Numbered from the stretch's first letter, positions 13,301 to 28,000 are shown. The stretch: DNA of 64,000 nucleotides from Antedon mediterranea (GCF_964355755.1 NC_092672.1:10224501-10288500), one strand, 5' to 3'. Made by a program: numbers and translations. Notes: generated by a model from the sequence alone, not told the origin.

Positions 13301-15090
13301 AGCACAGTAAAAGGGAATAATAGAAACAAAAGAACGGGAAATTTACATATTATGTCAGGTGCAGATTAACATAGCAGAAATAAAGCGTTGCGTCATTAAC
13401 ACCGGTTCTCTTTTTAAAGGGGGATTCTGGGTTTAAAATTGCTTTTAAATATCGTTTATTTATTAAATAAAAAATATTATAACAATATAGACATGTCAGA
13501 ATGAAGAAGTAATAACGAGAAATTTAAAAAATTAAATTTCATATACATTTTAGGGTAAATTCATGGAAAGTCTGTTTTTCAGCAGCTTAGGGAAGCTCAT
13601 TAATATTCATGAGATATTCACAAAATCACGTCATCAGTGGATTCCAAACTCGCGACGTCAAGCTTGTACGTTGTGTTCTCTCTCCCCTGTCAAACGACGA
13701 CCACCCGATCATTGTGAAATACATTTTTTGTAGATTTTCTAAGCTAGGCCTAAAGTGTAATAATAACAGTAGTAGCATATATTTATTTGACATTTAATGA
13801 AATACAAAATTTAGTACAGATTACGGAGTCATAAATTATACTATTTTTATACCTCGAATAGTACAGATCGTATATCGGCTTCACGTACTAGGCTAGGCCT
13901 AGCCTAAATCATTTTATTCATGGGTGAGAGCCATTTCTGACTAGGGATTCCATGCCACGATGGCTACGTTAAAACATTGGGGCCATCATTCATGGGCCTA
14001 GCTAGCTAGCCTATTACTAAACGATTGGCCCATAAATAACAAAACTCAGTGGATTCCAAACCCATCCTATCAACCAAACTCCTAAACAATCTAAACCTAA
14101 AACGTTCTACAAAAATCGGCTGTAAATATTGAGGCAAAACAAGGTCCGATCGCCGTCCGCACGTATGGTGTCCCGATCGTCTAATAAGTAGGCCTAAAAT
14201 AGGCCTAGTTTACTCTCCAAAAAAGCGGATACTACATCAAGCAAGTAGACCGGTAGTAGGAAGGAGACCTAGCCGATCCGGCCCAGTTAAAAATTGAGCT
14301 AGCTAGTGTAGTAGACCCTATGCGAATTGATACTACCAGGCCTTTTACTATAAGCTACACTAAAATTAGCAATACTTATGTTTACAAATATTCCAACTTT
14401 CTCTCATTCGAGCTATATTATCTATACCATTCCGGTAGGTCAAGTCGACCTTCAATCAAATACTGTACATCGTTCATGTTGTGATTATAGACGGGGTATA
14501 CTCGACCCGACCAGTTTGGTATTGTATACTGTATCTGCTTATCACGTGACGATGCCAGGCATGGGCAGAGAGAGCACGTGTATCGTCGTCTCGCTCTCCT
14601 CGCTCAGCAGGAATGTATACGTTACGCTTCATTGATTTTGAAGGCTTTCCCTAAGTCAGTGCGAAAATCGGCAAACGTAAAGTGCAAACTTATACTGTTT
14701 TGATGGATTTTCATAGAAAATTGACTTTATAAATGGGAAGACCGACTAAAATTACATCAGATAAGTATAATTTTACAAAAGTAATTGATATGGTTAATGA
14801 TAACGAGTCGTCGGAAGATTGACCATTTCACGAATTTCCTATTCTGTAACCACAGTGTGATTTTGCCGTAGCTGCACTTGTAATCTAGCCTCATTTCACA
14901 GCCTTCGTTCTGCTTCACTGGGCGCTTATATAAATTTAAACTTTTACCGTTCGAGAGACAAATATATTTTACATTTTTTACTATTCATTCCTTTAAAACG
15001 TGAATTAATCATTTTTCAAAGTTATGCGATAATATAGTTTATTTTGTATTTCTGTTTGTATTGTTTGAGGGTTCCTAATGATCAGCTTTA
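10396..15090. other. Long intergenic stretch, nothing supported
   Basis: Open frames here (for example 12,042-12,275 and 14,378-14,635) have no domain, no splice context and no paralogue in the window. The interval 13,890-14,330 is rich in GGCCTAG/CTAGGCC palindromes and slightly higher in GC. An upstream promoter or first exon of an unseen gene is possible but not demonstrable. Confidence 0.45.
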
Positions 15091-16390
15091 GCCTGGGTGC
15101 AGTACAAATTTTGCGGGAAAAAAGTATAGGAAAATTTTTTTCTTTTTTTTCTGATAGAGTATACCATATAGAATGTCAGAAAAAATCCCCATCTCAGGGT
15201 CTTGGGGAAAATTTTTTACGGCACTTTTAAATGTTTACACTTTTAAAACAAATGCCTATTAACACACACAAATACCTATATATAGGGGATAGGGAAAACC
15301 AATTCACGTTTTTTTTTACTTGGAGTTGTGTTATGATGATTAAAAGTTGCTGAGGCTTACTTTAATAACTACTTCTCATAGTAGTTGATAAATCGAGTCG
15401 ATAACAATGACATCATCATACCAGAATCCAATATGGCGTCCAATTTGGCGGAAAAAACAGGGTATTGCTAAACGCCGCAAACCCTTGCAAACCTACTAGT
15501 AAAAAAAACCTAGCAAACCCCACCGAACCAACACAAAAGTGATTGAATCATGTAGTGTACGACCCACTGGGTATATCCATGTAAAAAAAATTAAATTTCT
15601 ACTGTTAACTACTTATTTTTGGTGTAAAACATCATTTTTTGGTCAAAAATGATTGCTAAACCCTGCAAACCTCCAAAAAAACATAGCAAACCCCACCGAA
15701 CCAACATAATAAAAGTGATTGAATCATGTAGTGTACAGTCAAAAAAATTAAATTTCTACTACTGTTAACTACTTATTTTTGGGGTAAAACATCATTTTTT
15801 GGTAAAAAATGATTGCTAATTTTTAATCAAAAAATGATGTTTTATCCCAAAAATAAGTAGTTAACAGTAGAAATTTTAATTTTTTTTTACATTGACATAC
15901 CCAGTATAGTACACTACATGATTCAATCACTTTTATGTCGGTTCGGTGGGGTTTTCTATGGTTTTTTTTTAGGTTTCCAGGGGTTTGCAGGGGTTTAGCA
16001 ATACCCTGTTTTTCCCGCCAAATTGGACGTCATATTGGATTCTGGCATGATGATGTCATCGTATCGACTTGATTCATCAACTACTATGAGAAGTAGTTAT
16101 TAAAGTAAGTCTCTACTAATTTTAATCATTAAAACACAACTGCAAGTAACAAAAACTGTTAATTGATTTTCCCTATCCCCTATATATAGGTATTTGTGTA
16201 TGTTAATAGGAATTTGTGTGTGTTATATAGGCCAAACTTTAAAAGTGCCATGAAAAATTTTCCCCAAGACCCTGGGAAGGGGATTTTTTTTCTGACATTC
16301 CATATGGTATACTCTATTAGAAAAACCAAAAAAACATTTTCCTATTCTTTTTTCCCGCAAATGTGTATAATAATTGTTCTGCACCCAGGC
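15091..16390. mobile_element. 1.3 kb inverted-repeat (foldback) element, TA target site
   Basis: The ends GCCTGGGTGCAG and CTGCACCCAGGC are exact inverses and both are flanked by TA. The two arms (about 15,091-15,801 and 15,826-16,390) match along most of their length around a ~24 bp loop, so the strand could fold into a hairpin over 500 bp long. The left arm is longer because a segment containing TAGCAAACCCCACCGAACCA is duplicated (near 15,510 and 15,682). No coding capacity. The TA duplication and long TIRs suit a non-autonomous Tc1/mariner-type element. Confidence 0.8.
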
Positions 16391-18147
16391 TACTTATGCT
16401 GGATGAATCACCCTCATAAAATATTGTTCAAATAAATAAATAAATACATATAAGGTAGGATATTTTTCCTGATAGTTATTTTAGTATACATGAACACACA
16501 CCAAACCAAATAACTATTTAGGCCTACAATAGTTTACAATACAAAAGAAGGTTTAGATTATGTCTAAAGTATTACATTTTGTTCTCAAATGTAAAAATGG
16601 CCAAATTATCGATGCATTCGAAAATTTGAAAATTGGAAGAAAAACTTCCAAAATGTGGAATGTTAAGGCTAAAATTAAGAATTATGTATCTATAGAAATT
16701 CTGGTTAGATTTCACAGACCTCTAGGTCTTTCATGCTGCTCAAACAAACATATTCTATTAAATGCTGCTCTTTTGCTTTCATGATTACAGCCAACTAATA
16801 ATATTATAACCAATAGTATTTATCTATGTTGTTGCTACAAATGTTAAATGTAACTGTTTGTAAATTCCAATCGTATGCAATTCTGCTGCTTGGCTCGCTT
16901 CTTTCTGTAGCAACATCGGTAACAAATTATGCCACTGTACTTGCTTAACTACATACACTACAGTACCTTAGTACTCTTCCAGTTCAGCAGCAATAATAAA
17001 TATCATTTACTATATTTACTGCAGACCACTCTAGCAATTTGTCTAGTACTATCCCCTACTTACACTGCTAAAATGTAGCTACTATGTGGCCTACATTACT
17101 ACTGCTATGGCATACCTACATAACATATTTTGGTAGGCCTACTACATACGTACAAGTTTAATGATAAAATACTGATTTATAAGACTGATCAATATACATA
17201 CCAACATTCTCACAGCAAGAATACCAATTCCAAAGTTCAAAATTATTAGGGTCAATCAACACAAATGATAAGTTTATGACAATAATCTCTTTACGTTTTT
17301 AAGTTAAGTAGTTACTAAACAAATTAAGGCGAAACCACAAGATACCACTCTAGTATTGATGTCGCCCTAAATATATATATTACGCCATTACAGGTAAATA
17401 TATTGTTATATACCCAACTTTAGCTCTGTGTCATAGATATATTCCTTCTTTACCCAGTCAACATCAATTTACTGGGTTATGTTTCTTTATAATTATGTCT
17501 TCTTTACACAGTCGTCATCAGCTGACATGGTTCTGCTTCTCTACTGTTATTTCTTGAACTGGTTCCGTTGCAGTTGTTTCATTTCTTTCTTTCGTTCTTA
17601 AGTAAGATAATACCTAATGACTGCTGACTGGGTTCATGTTCTATACTGAAAGTGTTGCTAGTTATTCTCTTGAATGAATGTGTGGATCAAAATAAAAAGA
17701 TTTTCATTTCACTTACAATGTCAATTATTGGAGAATAATAACAATAATGTTTATGCATCGTTTCTTTATTTTTCAATAAGTAAACCTGTAGATGGCAGCA
17801 TATAAAAGATTGCGGTAAAGTTTCCAATATTTTGAGTGATCAGTTTCTGTCGAATTACAAATGATCCGAATTATAAAAAGCTTTATAATAACTTGGAACG
17901 TGTTTTAAAATGTTTTTACATATTTCTATTTTTCTAATGTACCAAAAAATGTACTTTAAAAAAAAAAAAAAATCTACTTTAATTAGTTTTAATAATAATT
18001 AGTTTGTTGTTTCCTTTTCTTTAAACTTAAATTTAGTTAAAATAGTGTTATCTTTACAAATGATTTTATTTACTCTATTTATTTATTTATTAACTCCTTT
18101 CAAAGAGGGCCACCATCATCCACTTATTTGTTTTCTATTTTGTTGTA
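16391..18147. other. Intergenic DNA, nothing supported
   Basis: No coding, RNA or repeat structure seen apart from short A/T runs. The small open frame at 16,560-16,784 is lysine/asparagine-rich, as expected by chance in AT-rich DNA. Confidence 0.45.
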
Positions 18148-18150
18148 TTA

Positions 18151-18277
18151 AGGCCAACTCAGACAGCGTCGTACGACGAGGCCCGACGGTTCGTCTCGTC
18201 GGGATTTAACTCAGACAGCACCGACGAGTCAAAACGTTTCGTCGGGCCTCGTCGTACGATGCTGTCTGAGTTGGCCT
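18151..18277. mobile_element. PIF/Harbinger-like MITE (127 bp)
   Basis: The TIRs run AGGCCAACTCAGACAGCGTC inward for about 40 bp and end at TGTCTGAGTTGGCCT. They are flanked by TTA on both sides (18,148-18,150; 18,278-18,280), a 3-bp duplication typical of PIF/Harbinger. The core has repeated GACGAGG/CGTCGGG words and is GC-rich against AT-rich flanks. Non-coding. Confidence 0.8.
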
Positions 18278-18280
18278 TTA

Positions 18281-19034
18281 GGCCTACAGTATTGCAGTTT
18301 CACAAAACAAAATGGAATTATAGCTGCATCCGGGTTCAAACAGTACATAATATGTCTATCGTACTAATTACCTCCGAAATTTAAGCACACTTTTCCGTCA
18401 AAAATTTAAACATGTTATAGTTTTTTTTACTAAGGCAGGTGAAATCGTTGCCAACAGAAAGTTTGAAAATTGGTGAGAAAGCACAGTTATTCATAACAAA
18501 AGTTAAATATATGTTTCGATTATATAGGCCTACAATAAAATGAATACAATGAAAACAATATAATTTTGTTAAATTAGAAGTAGCAAGTACCTTTTGTATT
18601 AAAAGACAAAAAAAAACTTACCTGATTTTAAGTTATGGAAGATACTGTTTATCAGCTTTAATTCTTTTCAAACATTCATTTTGTCATTGTCAAAATTAAT
18701 TTTTTTAAATAGAGTTATTGTTTAAGAATGTTGCTTATGAGACAAATTTTACTGTAGTATGTAGGTGTAAACTTAGAAAAGGGAATGAAAAAAAAAGATA
18801 AGCAGACAATCAGAATATCTTTTACATGAAATGTTCACTTAAATAGTAAATAATGATTAGATGGAGGTCAATACTGTAGGTTATTCCACACCTTCAATCG
18901 AGAGAAAGAAACTAAACTAAGAATGATTGACAAACTACATTTGCATAGATCCGGCTTTGGGTTATAAGTGATTTCAACATTCACCATCAGTACAGTTCGT
19001 ATTATTGATCCAGGCACCGCAGTTCTTAATCAAG
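18281..19034 (+). promoter_or_regulatory. Upstream region of gene 1
   Basis: About 750 bp upstream of the gene 1 start codon. A TATA-like GTTATAAG lies near 18,960 and a TCAGT initiator-like word near 18,987, about 48 bp before the ATG. Neither of the promoter modules seen in genes 2-4 or 5-7 is recognisable here, so gene 1 may be regulated differently. Inference from motif position only. Confidence 0.35.
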
Positions 19035-22000
19035 ATGTATTTGCTACTGCTTTTAGTAAGTGTCTTGTTCTACACTCCTTGTGCAATGAGTCAATCGAGT
19101 TCTTCTAGAGTATACTTCTCAGGTAAGTAATAATGTCCAAACTATGTTTCAACCATAATTTTGTAAGAGTTCTATTTATAATAACCGTACATATAGAATG
19201 CGTATCAGGCGTTTCATAGTATGTAATTGAACAGACAGCTTGCTCGTTTAAAGTTAAATAAATGATTATGTAAAAGTACAAGAAATAAAAGTGTATAAGG
19301 GCTGCAAAAAGAAGTTAAAAATTAGAATTTGTATATTGTCGGTATCTTTATTCAACAATTTTCATAAAAATATTTGTATACAAAATGTATATATTATCGG
19401 AAAATTACAAGGACGATAACAAAAATAACATAAACATATTATTAAGTCAGAAAAAATAAAATTCTACAAAATCATTATTTTAAAAATGAATTACCACATT
19501 TGTTTCATCAGATGGATTTTCCAGTTCTCATAAAGGGTATTTCAATTGTTTTACTTTTACGAAGTTTCATTTAATAATTTGAGTATTTTGGATTTTGTAA
19601 TCCACCAGTGAAAAAAATGTGTTAGTAGTTCAATATTGTAGTATTGGTTTTATGAAAAAATAATAAAAAATAATAAAACATGTATCATAGGCCTACATGT
19701 ATTTCTATGTTTAGATTCGTGTAGGGAAGACGAGTTATTGTGTAACTCCACTAGTGAATGTGTATCCTTAACATTGGTGTGTGATGGTAATGAAGATTGT
19801 TCTGATGGATCAGATGAGTTCAACTGTAGGCCCACAGAAGAACCAATTGTTACTGAAATTTCGAAATTTATTACTGAATGTAAGCAGTTATATGATTTTA
19901 TGTTCAAATATATAATAATATAACATGTTGATGAATGTTAATAAACGTAATAAAAAGGAGAGTTTCGACTAATAATTTAAAAGTGAATTAACTGGTTCCT
20001 ACGTTTTACCATATTTAAAGGGGTGCTCCGGGTTTAATTAATCAAATCTTGCCAGAAGCATGTGGTGCAGTCCGACACACATTAATGGTGGCGCTATACA
20101 GAAGCTTAGTTTCGGAGGTGCAATAACTCATTATCTATTTCCTATTACTACAGATGTTTCATGTGAGGAAAACGAGTTTAAGTGCAAGAACGTTTATGAA
20201 TGTGTACATTCATCATTGGTGTGTGATGGTAAAGAAGATTGTTCTGATGGATCAGACGAATTTGATTGTACTAAATCCACTGAATTACCGAGACAATCAA
20301 CATTTCCATGTAAGTTAGTTTTCGGAATTCACGATAATACATACAATAAGTATTTAAAAAGTATCAACATTTAAATGAAGTTGGTTTACGTCGATACTTT
20401 ATTATCTGAAATTTCAATGAAATACAATCTTTAGCCTAATCTTAATACTAGAATAACTGTGAATATTATTGTTGAAATGGGAAAAAAATATGCACGACAC
20501 TGGTTACATTTTCAAGCAACTGATACACTTCACAACGTTAATTTAGAGATTTCTTGAAATAAAATGTTACTCTAAATATTCTTATTAAATTTTAAGTTAC
20601 TATTATTAGCGTTTCTATTTTTAGATGTAACAACACCTACGTGTAAGGAAAATGAGTTTACGTGTTTAATCACTCGTGATTGTATAAATTTATCATTGGT
20701 GTGTGATGGTTATTATGATTGTACGTATCGTACAGATGAATTCAACTGTATTAGATCCACAGTTACTGAAGCGACCAAACAGTACACCCCATGTAAGTAT
20801 ATAGTTACAGTACAGTGTGTTTTTCTATGTTATATTGAATTCATAGATATTTTTTTTATTGTATTAAATCCACTGAATTACCGAGACAGTCAACCATTCA
20901 ATGTAAGTTAGTTTTCGAAATTCACGATAATACATGCAATAAGTATTTAAAAAGTATCAGCATTTAAATGTAGTTGGTTTACGTCGATACTTTATTATCT
21001 GAAATTTAAATTAAATACAATCTTTAGCCTAATCTTAATACTAAAATAACTGTAAATATTATTGTTGAAATGGGACAAAAATATGCACGGCACTGGTTAC
21101 ATTTTCAAGAAACTGATAGGCCTACACTTCACAATGTTAATTAATAGATGTCTTAAAATAAAATGTTACTCTAAGTGTTCTTATTAAATTCATAAGTTAC
21201 TATTATTAGCGTTTCTATTTTTTAGATGTGACACCTACGTGTAAGGAAAATGAGTTTACGTGTTTATTCACTCGTGATTGTATAAATTTATCATTGGTGT
21301 GTGATGGTTATTATGATTGCACGTTTGGTTCAGATGAACACAACTGCATTAGACCCTCAGTTACTGAAGCGACCAAACAGTACACCCCGTGTAAGTATAT
21401 AGTTACAGTACAGTGTGTTTTTCTATGTTATATTGAATTCATAGATATGTTTTATTGTATTAAATCCACTGAATGACCGAGACAGTCAACCATTTATAAT
21501 AAGTTAGTTTTCGAAATTCACGACAATACATGCAATAAGTATTTAAAAAGTATCAGCATTTAAATGTAGTTGGTTTACGTCGATACTTTATTATCTGAAA
21601 TTTAAATAAAATACAATCTTTAGCCTAACCTTAATACTAAAATAACTGAATATTATTGTTGAAATTGGAAAAAAAATATGCACGACACTGGTTACATTTT
21701 CAAGAAACTGATAGGCCTACACTTCACAATGTTAATTTATAGATGTCTTAAAATAAAATTTTACTCTAAGTGTTCTTATTAAATTCATAAGTTACTATTA
21801 TTAGCGTTTCTATTTTTAGATGCGACACCTACGTGTAAGGAAAATGAGTTTACGTGTTTATTCACTCGTGATTGTATAAATTTATCATTGGTGTGTGATG
21901 GTTATTATGATTGCACGTTTGGTTCAGATGAACACAACTGTATTAGACCCACAGTTACTGAAGCGACCAAACAGTACACCCCGTGTAAGTATATAGTTAC

Positions 22001-25000
22001 AGTACAGTATGTTTTCTATGTTATATTGAATTCATAGATATGTTGTTTTATTGTATTAAATCCACTGAATTACCGAGACAGTCAACCATTCAATGTAAGT
22101 TAGTTTTCGGAATTCACGACAACACATGCAATAAGTATTTAAAAAGTATTAACATTTAAATGAAGTTGGTTTACGTCGATACTTTATTATCTGAAATTTA
22201 AATTAAATACAATCTTTAGCCTAACCTTAATACTAAAATAACTGTAAATATTATTGTTGAAATTGGAAAAAATATGCACGAGACTGGTTATATTTTCAAG
22301 AAACTGATAGGCCTACACTTCACAAAGTTAATTTAGAGATATCTTAAAATAAAATGTTACTCTAAGTATTTTATTAAATTCTGAGTTACTATTACTAGAT
22401 GGTACGCTCGCGTACCATCTAGGTCGTGTCCAAAGATGGTTCTCGAATACACAGTAATTTCAGCGTAAAAAAAACTGGTGATTTCAAATGTACGTACTGC
22501 AGCACTATAAATACATTTTCGTTTTCAGAAACGAATAAATAGACACGATGATTATGTAGTCAACTAAAATTAGCACCCTTGGAATTAGGCCTACTTCCGA
22601 AGGAGAAACATGTCTTAAAAAATGAGTACAAATTGTTTATTTGAACTCATTTAAACAAACCCAATTTGTGTTTTGTATATAACATTACAGTTGAGGGATA
22701 GGGAAAAGGATGGGAAGAACAATTTTTAAATATATTCTTTATCCACTCAGTAACGAAATATTGTTTTAAACCTATCAATAATATACAGTAAAACATTTAC
22801 GATCTAATACTTTTTTAAAACTGTCCCTGTTATAGTCGATTAAAATAGTAAAGTACATGTAACGATACACTACTACGACGTTTATATTTTTTTTAATTCT
22901 TAATTAATACAAACGTTGAGAAGCAACTGTCAGTAATAAAGTTTTTATTTGTATATTATGTGTTTATATATCAAGCAGTAGAGCCTACCCACAGTCACAG
23001 TAATAACTGTTCTTTGTATGTGTTAATCTACAGTAACCACATTCACAGTAACAACATTTCAATTCAAATGGCGACCAAAAATTGATAATACGTACAGTAT
23101 TTACAATATTGTCAAAGTATTGCAATAATATATCTCAGTTTTAAGTTCATTCTCCACGGGCCCATAAATTTACCTACTTGTGTTAAACCAAGGGCTCATA
23201 AATTTACCTACAAACTGGCAGTCTGACAGATTGGAATGTTCCATTCATCGCAAATCAATACATTTGTATAAACGTATATTAAATCTATCAAAATAGTATT
23301 TTATTTTAAAGAAAATCGGCCTGTCTTCAACATTATGATACAGTACTCGAGCTGTTCAACCGGTTTTCAGGTATTAAAATCAATTATCGTAGGAGGAGAT
23401 AGGAAAATGCAAAGCATCTTCGTATTATTGTGTGCTGGTATTTTTCAAGAGGACATCCATTAGACAGTGTATACCACGATCGGAAAACACCCTATTTTGA
23501 GGCAAATCGTTGAACCTAAATTCGTTTTAATTGTCAATAACTAATTATCTAACTCAATTTAATTAGTAAACAGGGTTACATCAAGTGGTTAAAATCAGTA
23601 CCGAGATTCTTACCAACTTTATATACCATCGAGTAAAAATTATAGAAATAACGCGCGATTTACTGAATTTTGCCATTACGTAAATTTATATATAGATTGG
23701 CGTTTCTATTTTTAGATGTAACGGTTACTGAAGCGACCAAACAGTACACCCAAAGTAAGTATAGGCTTACAGTACGTTTTTCTATGTTATATTGAATTCA
23801 GAGAAATGTTTTATTATAAACGTTACATTACGTATGGTTATACGTTTAATTCTAATATCTATTATAAGATACAATGCCTACGTGTGGGTTTATTTGTTCA
23901 TTTACTGGTGATTGTATACCTGCATCATGGGTGTGTGACGGTTATGACGATTGTGCTTCTTGGTCAGATGAATTCAACTGTAGGATTACTGACTCTCCTC
24001 CGTATACACCACGTAAATAGTTCCCTCTGTTTTCATATTCTACGTGTTATCTGTCTGTTTTAACGTGTTCGTGATATCATCACAACGATTTGTGTTGCCC
24101 AATGTGATTTACGGTAATTAGTGAATAGTATACACTTACCTTGTAATTTCTTGAAAATGAATATACAATTATACAAATTGATAGGATTGTATATATTTCA
24201 TTTTCTTCCATTATTGGAGCTTTACTTCTAGTGTACAAATAAAAATAAACAAAATTTCCTAACATTTTGTATAATGTCCGTAATATAGATAACTGCGCAA
24301 ACGATCCGTTCCAATACGTATGTCCAGATGGAAAGTGCATCGACATTGAATCTGTATGTAATGGTGTCAGAGATTGCGACGATGGGTCTGATGAATTCAG
24401 TTGCCCAACACCCATCGGAGGCGATTATACTACTGGTCAGTATACATCTTCTTTTTTTTGTATGTAAAAGATTCGTAAAATATCATTACTTAGGCCTACT
24501 GATTTGTAATTTTGTTTAGGCCTAAATCTACTAAATACTTATTTCCAATTTGAATTTTTTACAATAAGTGCAACTAAAACAATATTATTTTATTGCATAT
24601 TATTATTATTATATTATAAGACTATAATAAATTAAAAATGCTTTTGATTTTAACTTTGACTTCATAAAGTTACTTATCAATATCATGGGTAACTAGAAAG
24701 CCACTCCGAGAGTGCATACCTCCGCCTACTGTAAAATTCTATTTCTCCGGTAAAAGAAAAATATATATATATATATATTTGTGTGTGTCTTAATGCTGTT
24801 TGTGATTTAGGGTAATTTCACTACAAGCATGTGTATGCGAGTTGGGTGTAATGGTTATGTAACAAGCCTTTCAATTAACAATAGCTTCAGTTGACTAACA
24901 ATAGAACAGCAACGCGAAAATCAAACGAGTGAATTTGAAAAGAAAATAGGTTTTTTAAACTACTGGCATCAAAATACGTGCACATTAAATCAAATTATGT

Positions 25001-28000
25001 TTTAAAATTACAAATCAAAAATTATAATTCTTGCCTCTTGTACAAAAATGAAGTTTTTTGGACTAGTAGTTCTCGAGAAAATGCAATTTCAGTATACTTG
25101 TTACTTTAAGACTGCTCGCCGGCTTTTGAAAAATTCTGTCCTATCTTTTAACACTAGCAGGTCTGAAAAGTATACTAAAAAGTGGTCCAGAATTGGGACA
25201 ATGGTCCCAAAATTTAATGGAATGGTCCTTGACCACATATCTATCTGTATATTCATTTTGGTAAAGATCTTGTAATTACTTTTTGAGTAATCCTACTAAC
25301 AAACAAACAAACAAACAAATGAAAGCACTCAGAAACTTAGTGAAGTACTTGGCAAAATATATCCACTGACTGGGAGCATGTTGAAAGATACTATTTTTGC
25401 TTTAGGTATTAGCTTTACATGGTTAAAATACTACTAAGGATAATAATTTGTTTAAATAATTTTTAACACAAACAATTCCGACATTGCAACAATGACCTTT
25501 CTAAAATCAAGATTGACCAGAATAATGGTCGAGGAGTGTCTTGAAGCTGTGCCGATTTGCGGCGCCTCTGCCTTAACCCATGTAGTAAGTTTAACCGCGT
25601 GACCAGTCGACTAATATTTTGGTCAATTCATTTTTGGAATGCGTGCTATTTAATATATCGTACGGAAGATAAGCTTTTGAGACATGACCAATATATCAGT
25701 TTTCCTGAAAATCAATAGGCATGTTCTGTAAGTATATACCTATGTACAGAATGAAATAAGGAAGGACACACGCCGGTACTAACAAAATTAATTATCAACT
25801 AACAATAGTTTATTTTGAATAACAATAGAACAGCAACGCCAAAACCAAACGGGTGAATTTGAAAAGAAACAGGTTTTTTAAAACTACTCCTATGAAAAAG
25901 CAGGTACATTAAACCAATTTTTGTTTTAAAATTACAAATCACAAATTATAACCCTTGCCTCTTGTCCAAAAATGAGGTTTTTTGGACTAGTAGTTCTCGA
26001 GAAAATGTAATTTCAGTTTACGTGTTACTTTAAGACTGCTCACCGGCTTTTGAAAATAGTCTCCTATCTTTTAACACTAGCCGGTCTGGAAAAACTAATT
26101 ATCAACTAACACTAAATTAATTTGAATAACAATAGAACAGCAACGCGAAAAACAAACGGGTGAATTTGGAAAGAAATATATTTTTTGAAACTACTCGCAT
26201 GAAAAAGTCGGTACAATGAATCAACTTTTGTTTTGAAATTACAAATCCCAAATTATAACCCTTTTGGACAAGTAGTTCTCGAGAAAATGTAATTTTAGTT
26301 TACGCGTTACTTTAAAACTGCTCCCGGCTTTTGAAAATTGTCTCCTATCTTTTAACACTAGCCGGTCTGAAAATAATATCATTTTTGTTATTTGTGAAGT
26401 TATTAATTAACCAATTTTGTTGATTTTCAATAGGCTTGGTCTGAAAGTACATACCTATCTACACCCAAAAATTCAGAACGATAACTTGAAAACTGTAGGC
26501 GCTATCGTGCTAACAAACAAACAAACATACATACAAACACACATACAAACATACACACATACATACAAACAAAGTGAATACTATACTTGGCAAAATTCTT
26601 TTTGCCAAGTAACAAACACACGCTACCGATTACATATACCTCCTTGGCGGGGGTAAATTATACATTTTGAAATATGAAATTGAGCAGTAAAGGGTCTTCT
26701 ACACCTGTTCCGGCACGGTTCCGTTCCAGCGAATCGAACATTAATGTTTTGCTTTCACGATGCTCCACCCGGCTATGCGCCAATCAATATGCGTGTAGCC
26801 GCGTGAAAACGAAACATTGACGTTCGATTGGATTTTCCGGCGCCGGACCGGAACCGTGCCGGAACAGGTGTGAAAGACCATTAACCCAAATTCATTGCAG
26901 TGTGATTTCACTCCGGACAGTTTCAAGGAAGCCGCTCTTTATACCAATTACTTAATAATAAATTTACCATATTCATTTATTAGTTGAACCAGGTCCGTGC
27001 AACCCAGACCCATGTGGACTTTGGGGAGTCTGCAGCTCTAACTTTCTTATCCAACTCTTCCATGAGGACGAGTTTAAATGTGATTGTTACGGTGGACATA
27101 AAGGAAAGTTTTGTGAAATTGGTATGTCATTATTTTCGAATTCATTAAAAATAAAAAATCATAGAAAATAAACTTGTATTTCTATCAGCAAAGATAGAAA
27201 CATAACCAATAACAACAATGAAACCTAATAAGTTTTAAAAAGGCAAAAACGAAAATGTAAAATTAAGTACAAAACCAAACTTTCATTAAAGAATCATTAA
27301 AAGAATGTCAATATTCCTTATCACTAATGAAAGGTATACACATTTTAGATATAACCATATCAATGTATTGTTACTCAACCGATATGAAATAAATAGGCAT
27401 ATATATAATAATTTCATTTACATTGCTTTTATTTGCATTTTGCATTAACTGTAGACTTTTGCCAGCTTGGTTGTCAAAATAATGGAGATTGCAAAGTGTC
27501 ATTTTGGTCAAATAAACCTTACTGCGACTGCGTAGAAGGGTATGGCGGTGACCATTGTGAAAAGGGTAAGACATAATAGAAACTTATATTATAATACTAG
27601 GTCGAATATATTGCAATGGACAATTTAATGTCAAGAACATTCAGCTTCATAATACTGTAAACAAAAAGTAATTCTTGTCATTAATAGATTCAAACAATTG
27701 ATTAAAATTATTTTCTATCATTACCAAACGCCTATTGGTAGTCGAGCGTAAACTGTTTCCCATATTGACCAATTCCACTGATAACTTCACAATCTTAGTG
27801 TCTAGACCCATGTTTCCATGGGTATTTTCCATCTGCCCTTCTCAATAAAGGTATACAGAACACAAACGCTTATTTCAGGAAATTATTCATTTTTCGCCAA
27901 AAGGAGGAATTTTATTTGGTTATTTAAATTGGTTTGTGGAGAAGTTCATTCCTCGTTCAAATAAATAAAAGAAGAAGTTCATTCATTCATATTCAAGATT

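Larger units (their letters stand above)
24436..26983. other. Gene 1 intron 9, filled with dispersed repeats
   Basis: Contains three ~280 bp copies of one repeat (see separate entry), ACAAAC/ACATAC microsatellites at 25,300-25,318 and about 26,512-26,570, a TA run near 24,762-24,778 and a Harbinger-like MITE at 26,691-26,881. The stretch between 24,690 and 26,660 looks like a composite transposon insertion. No coding sequence seen. Confidence 0.6.

Noticed and set aside
19650-19907. Minus-strand 85-codon frame
   Set aside because: Antisense shadow of the gene 1 exon 2 LDLa.
20625-24012. Loss of the calcium site in LDLa of gene 1 exons 4, 5, 6 and 8
   Set aside because: The replaced acidic residue (position after DCx) is not one of the known calcium ligands; CD, DC and (S/T)DE are all retained.
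24080-24415. Minus-strand 111-codon frame
   Set aside because: It is the antisense of gene 1 exon 9, whose sense frame has clear LDLa motifs and splice sites.
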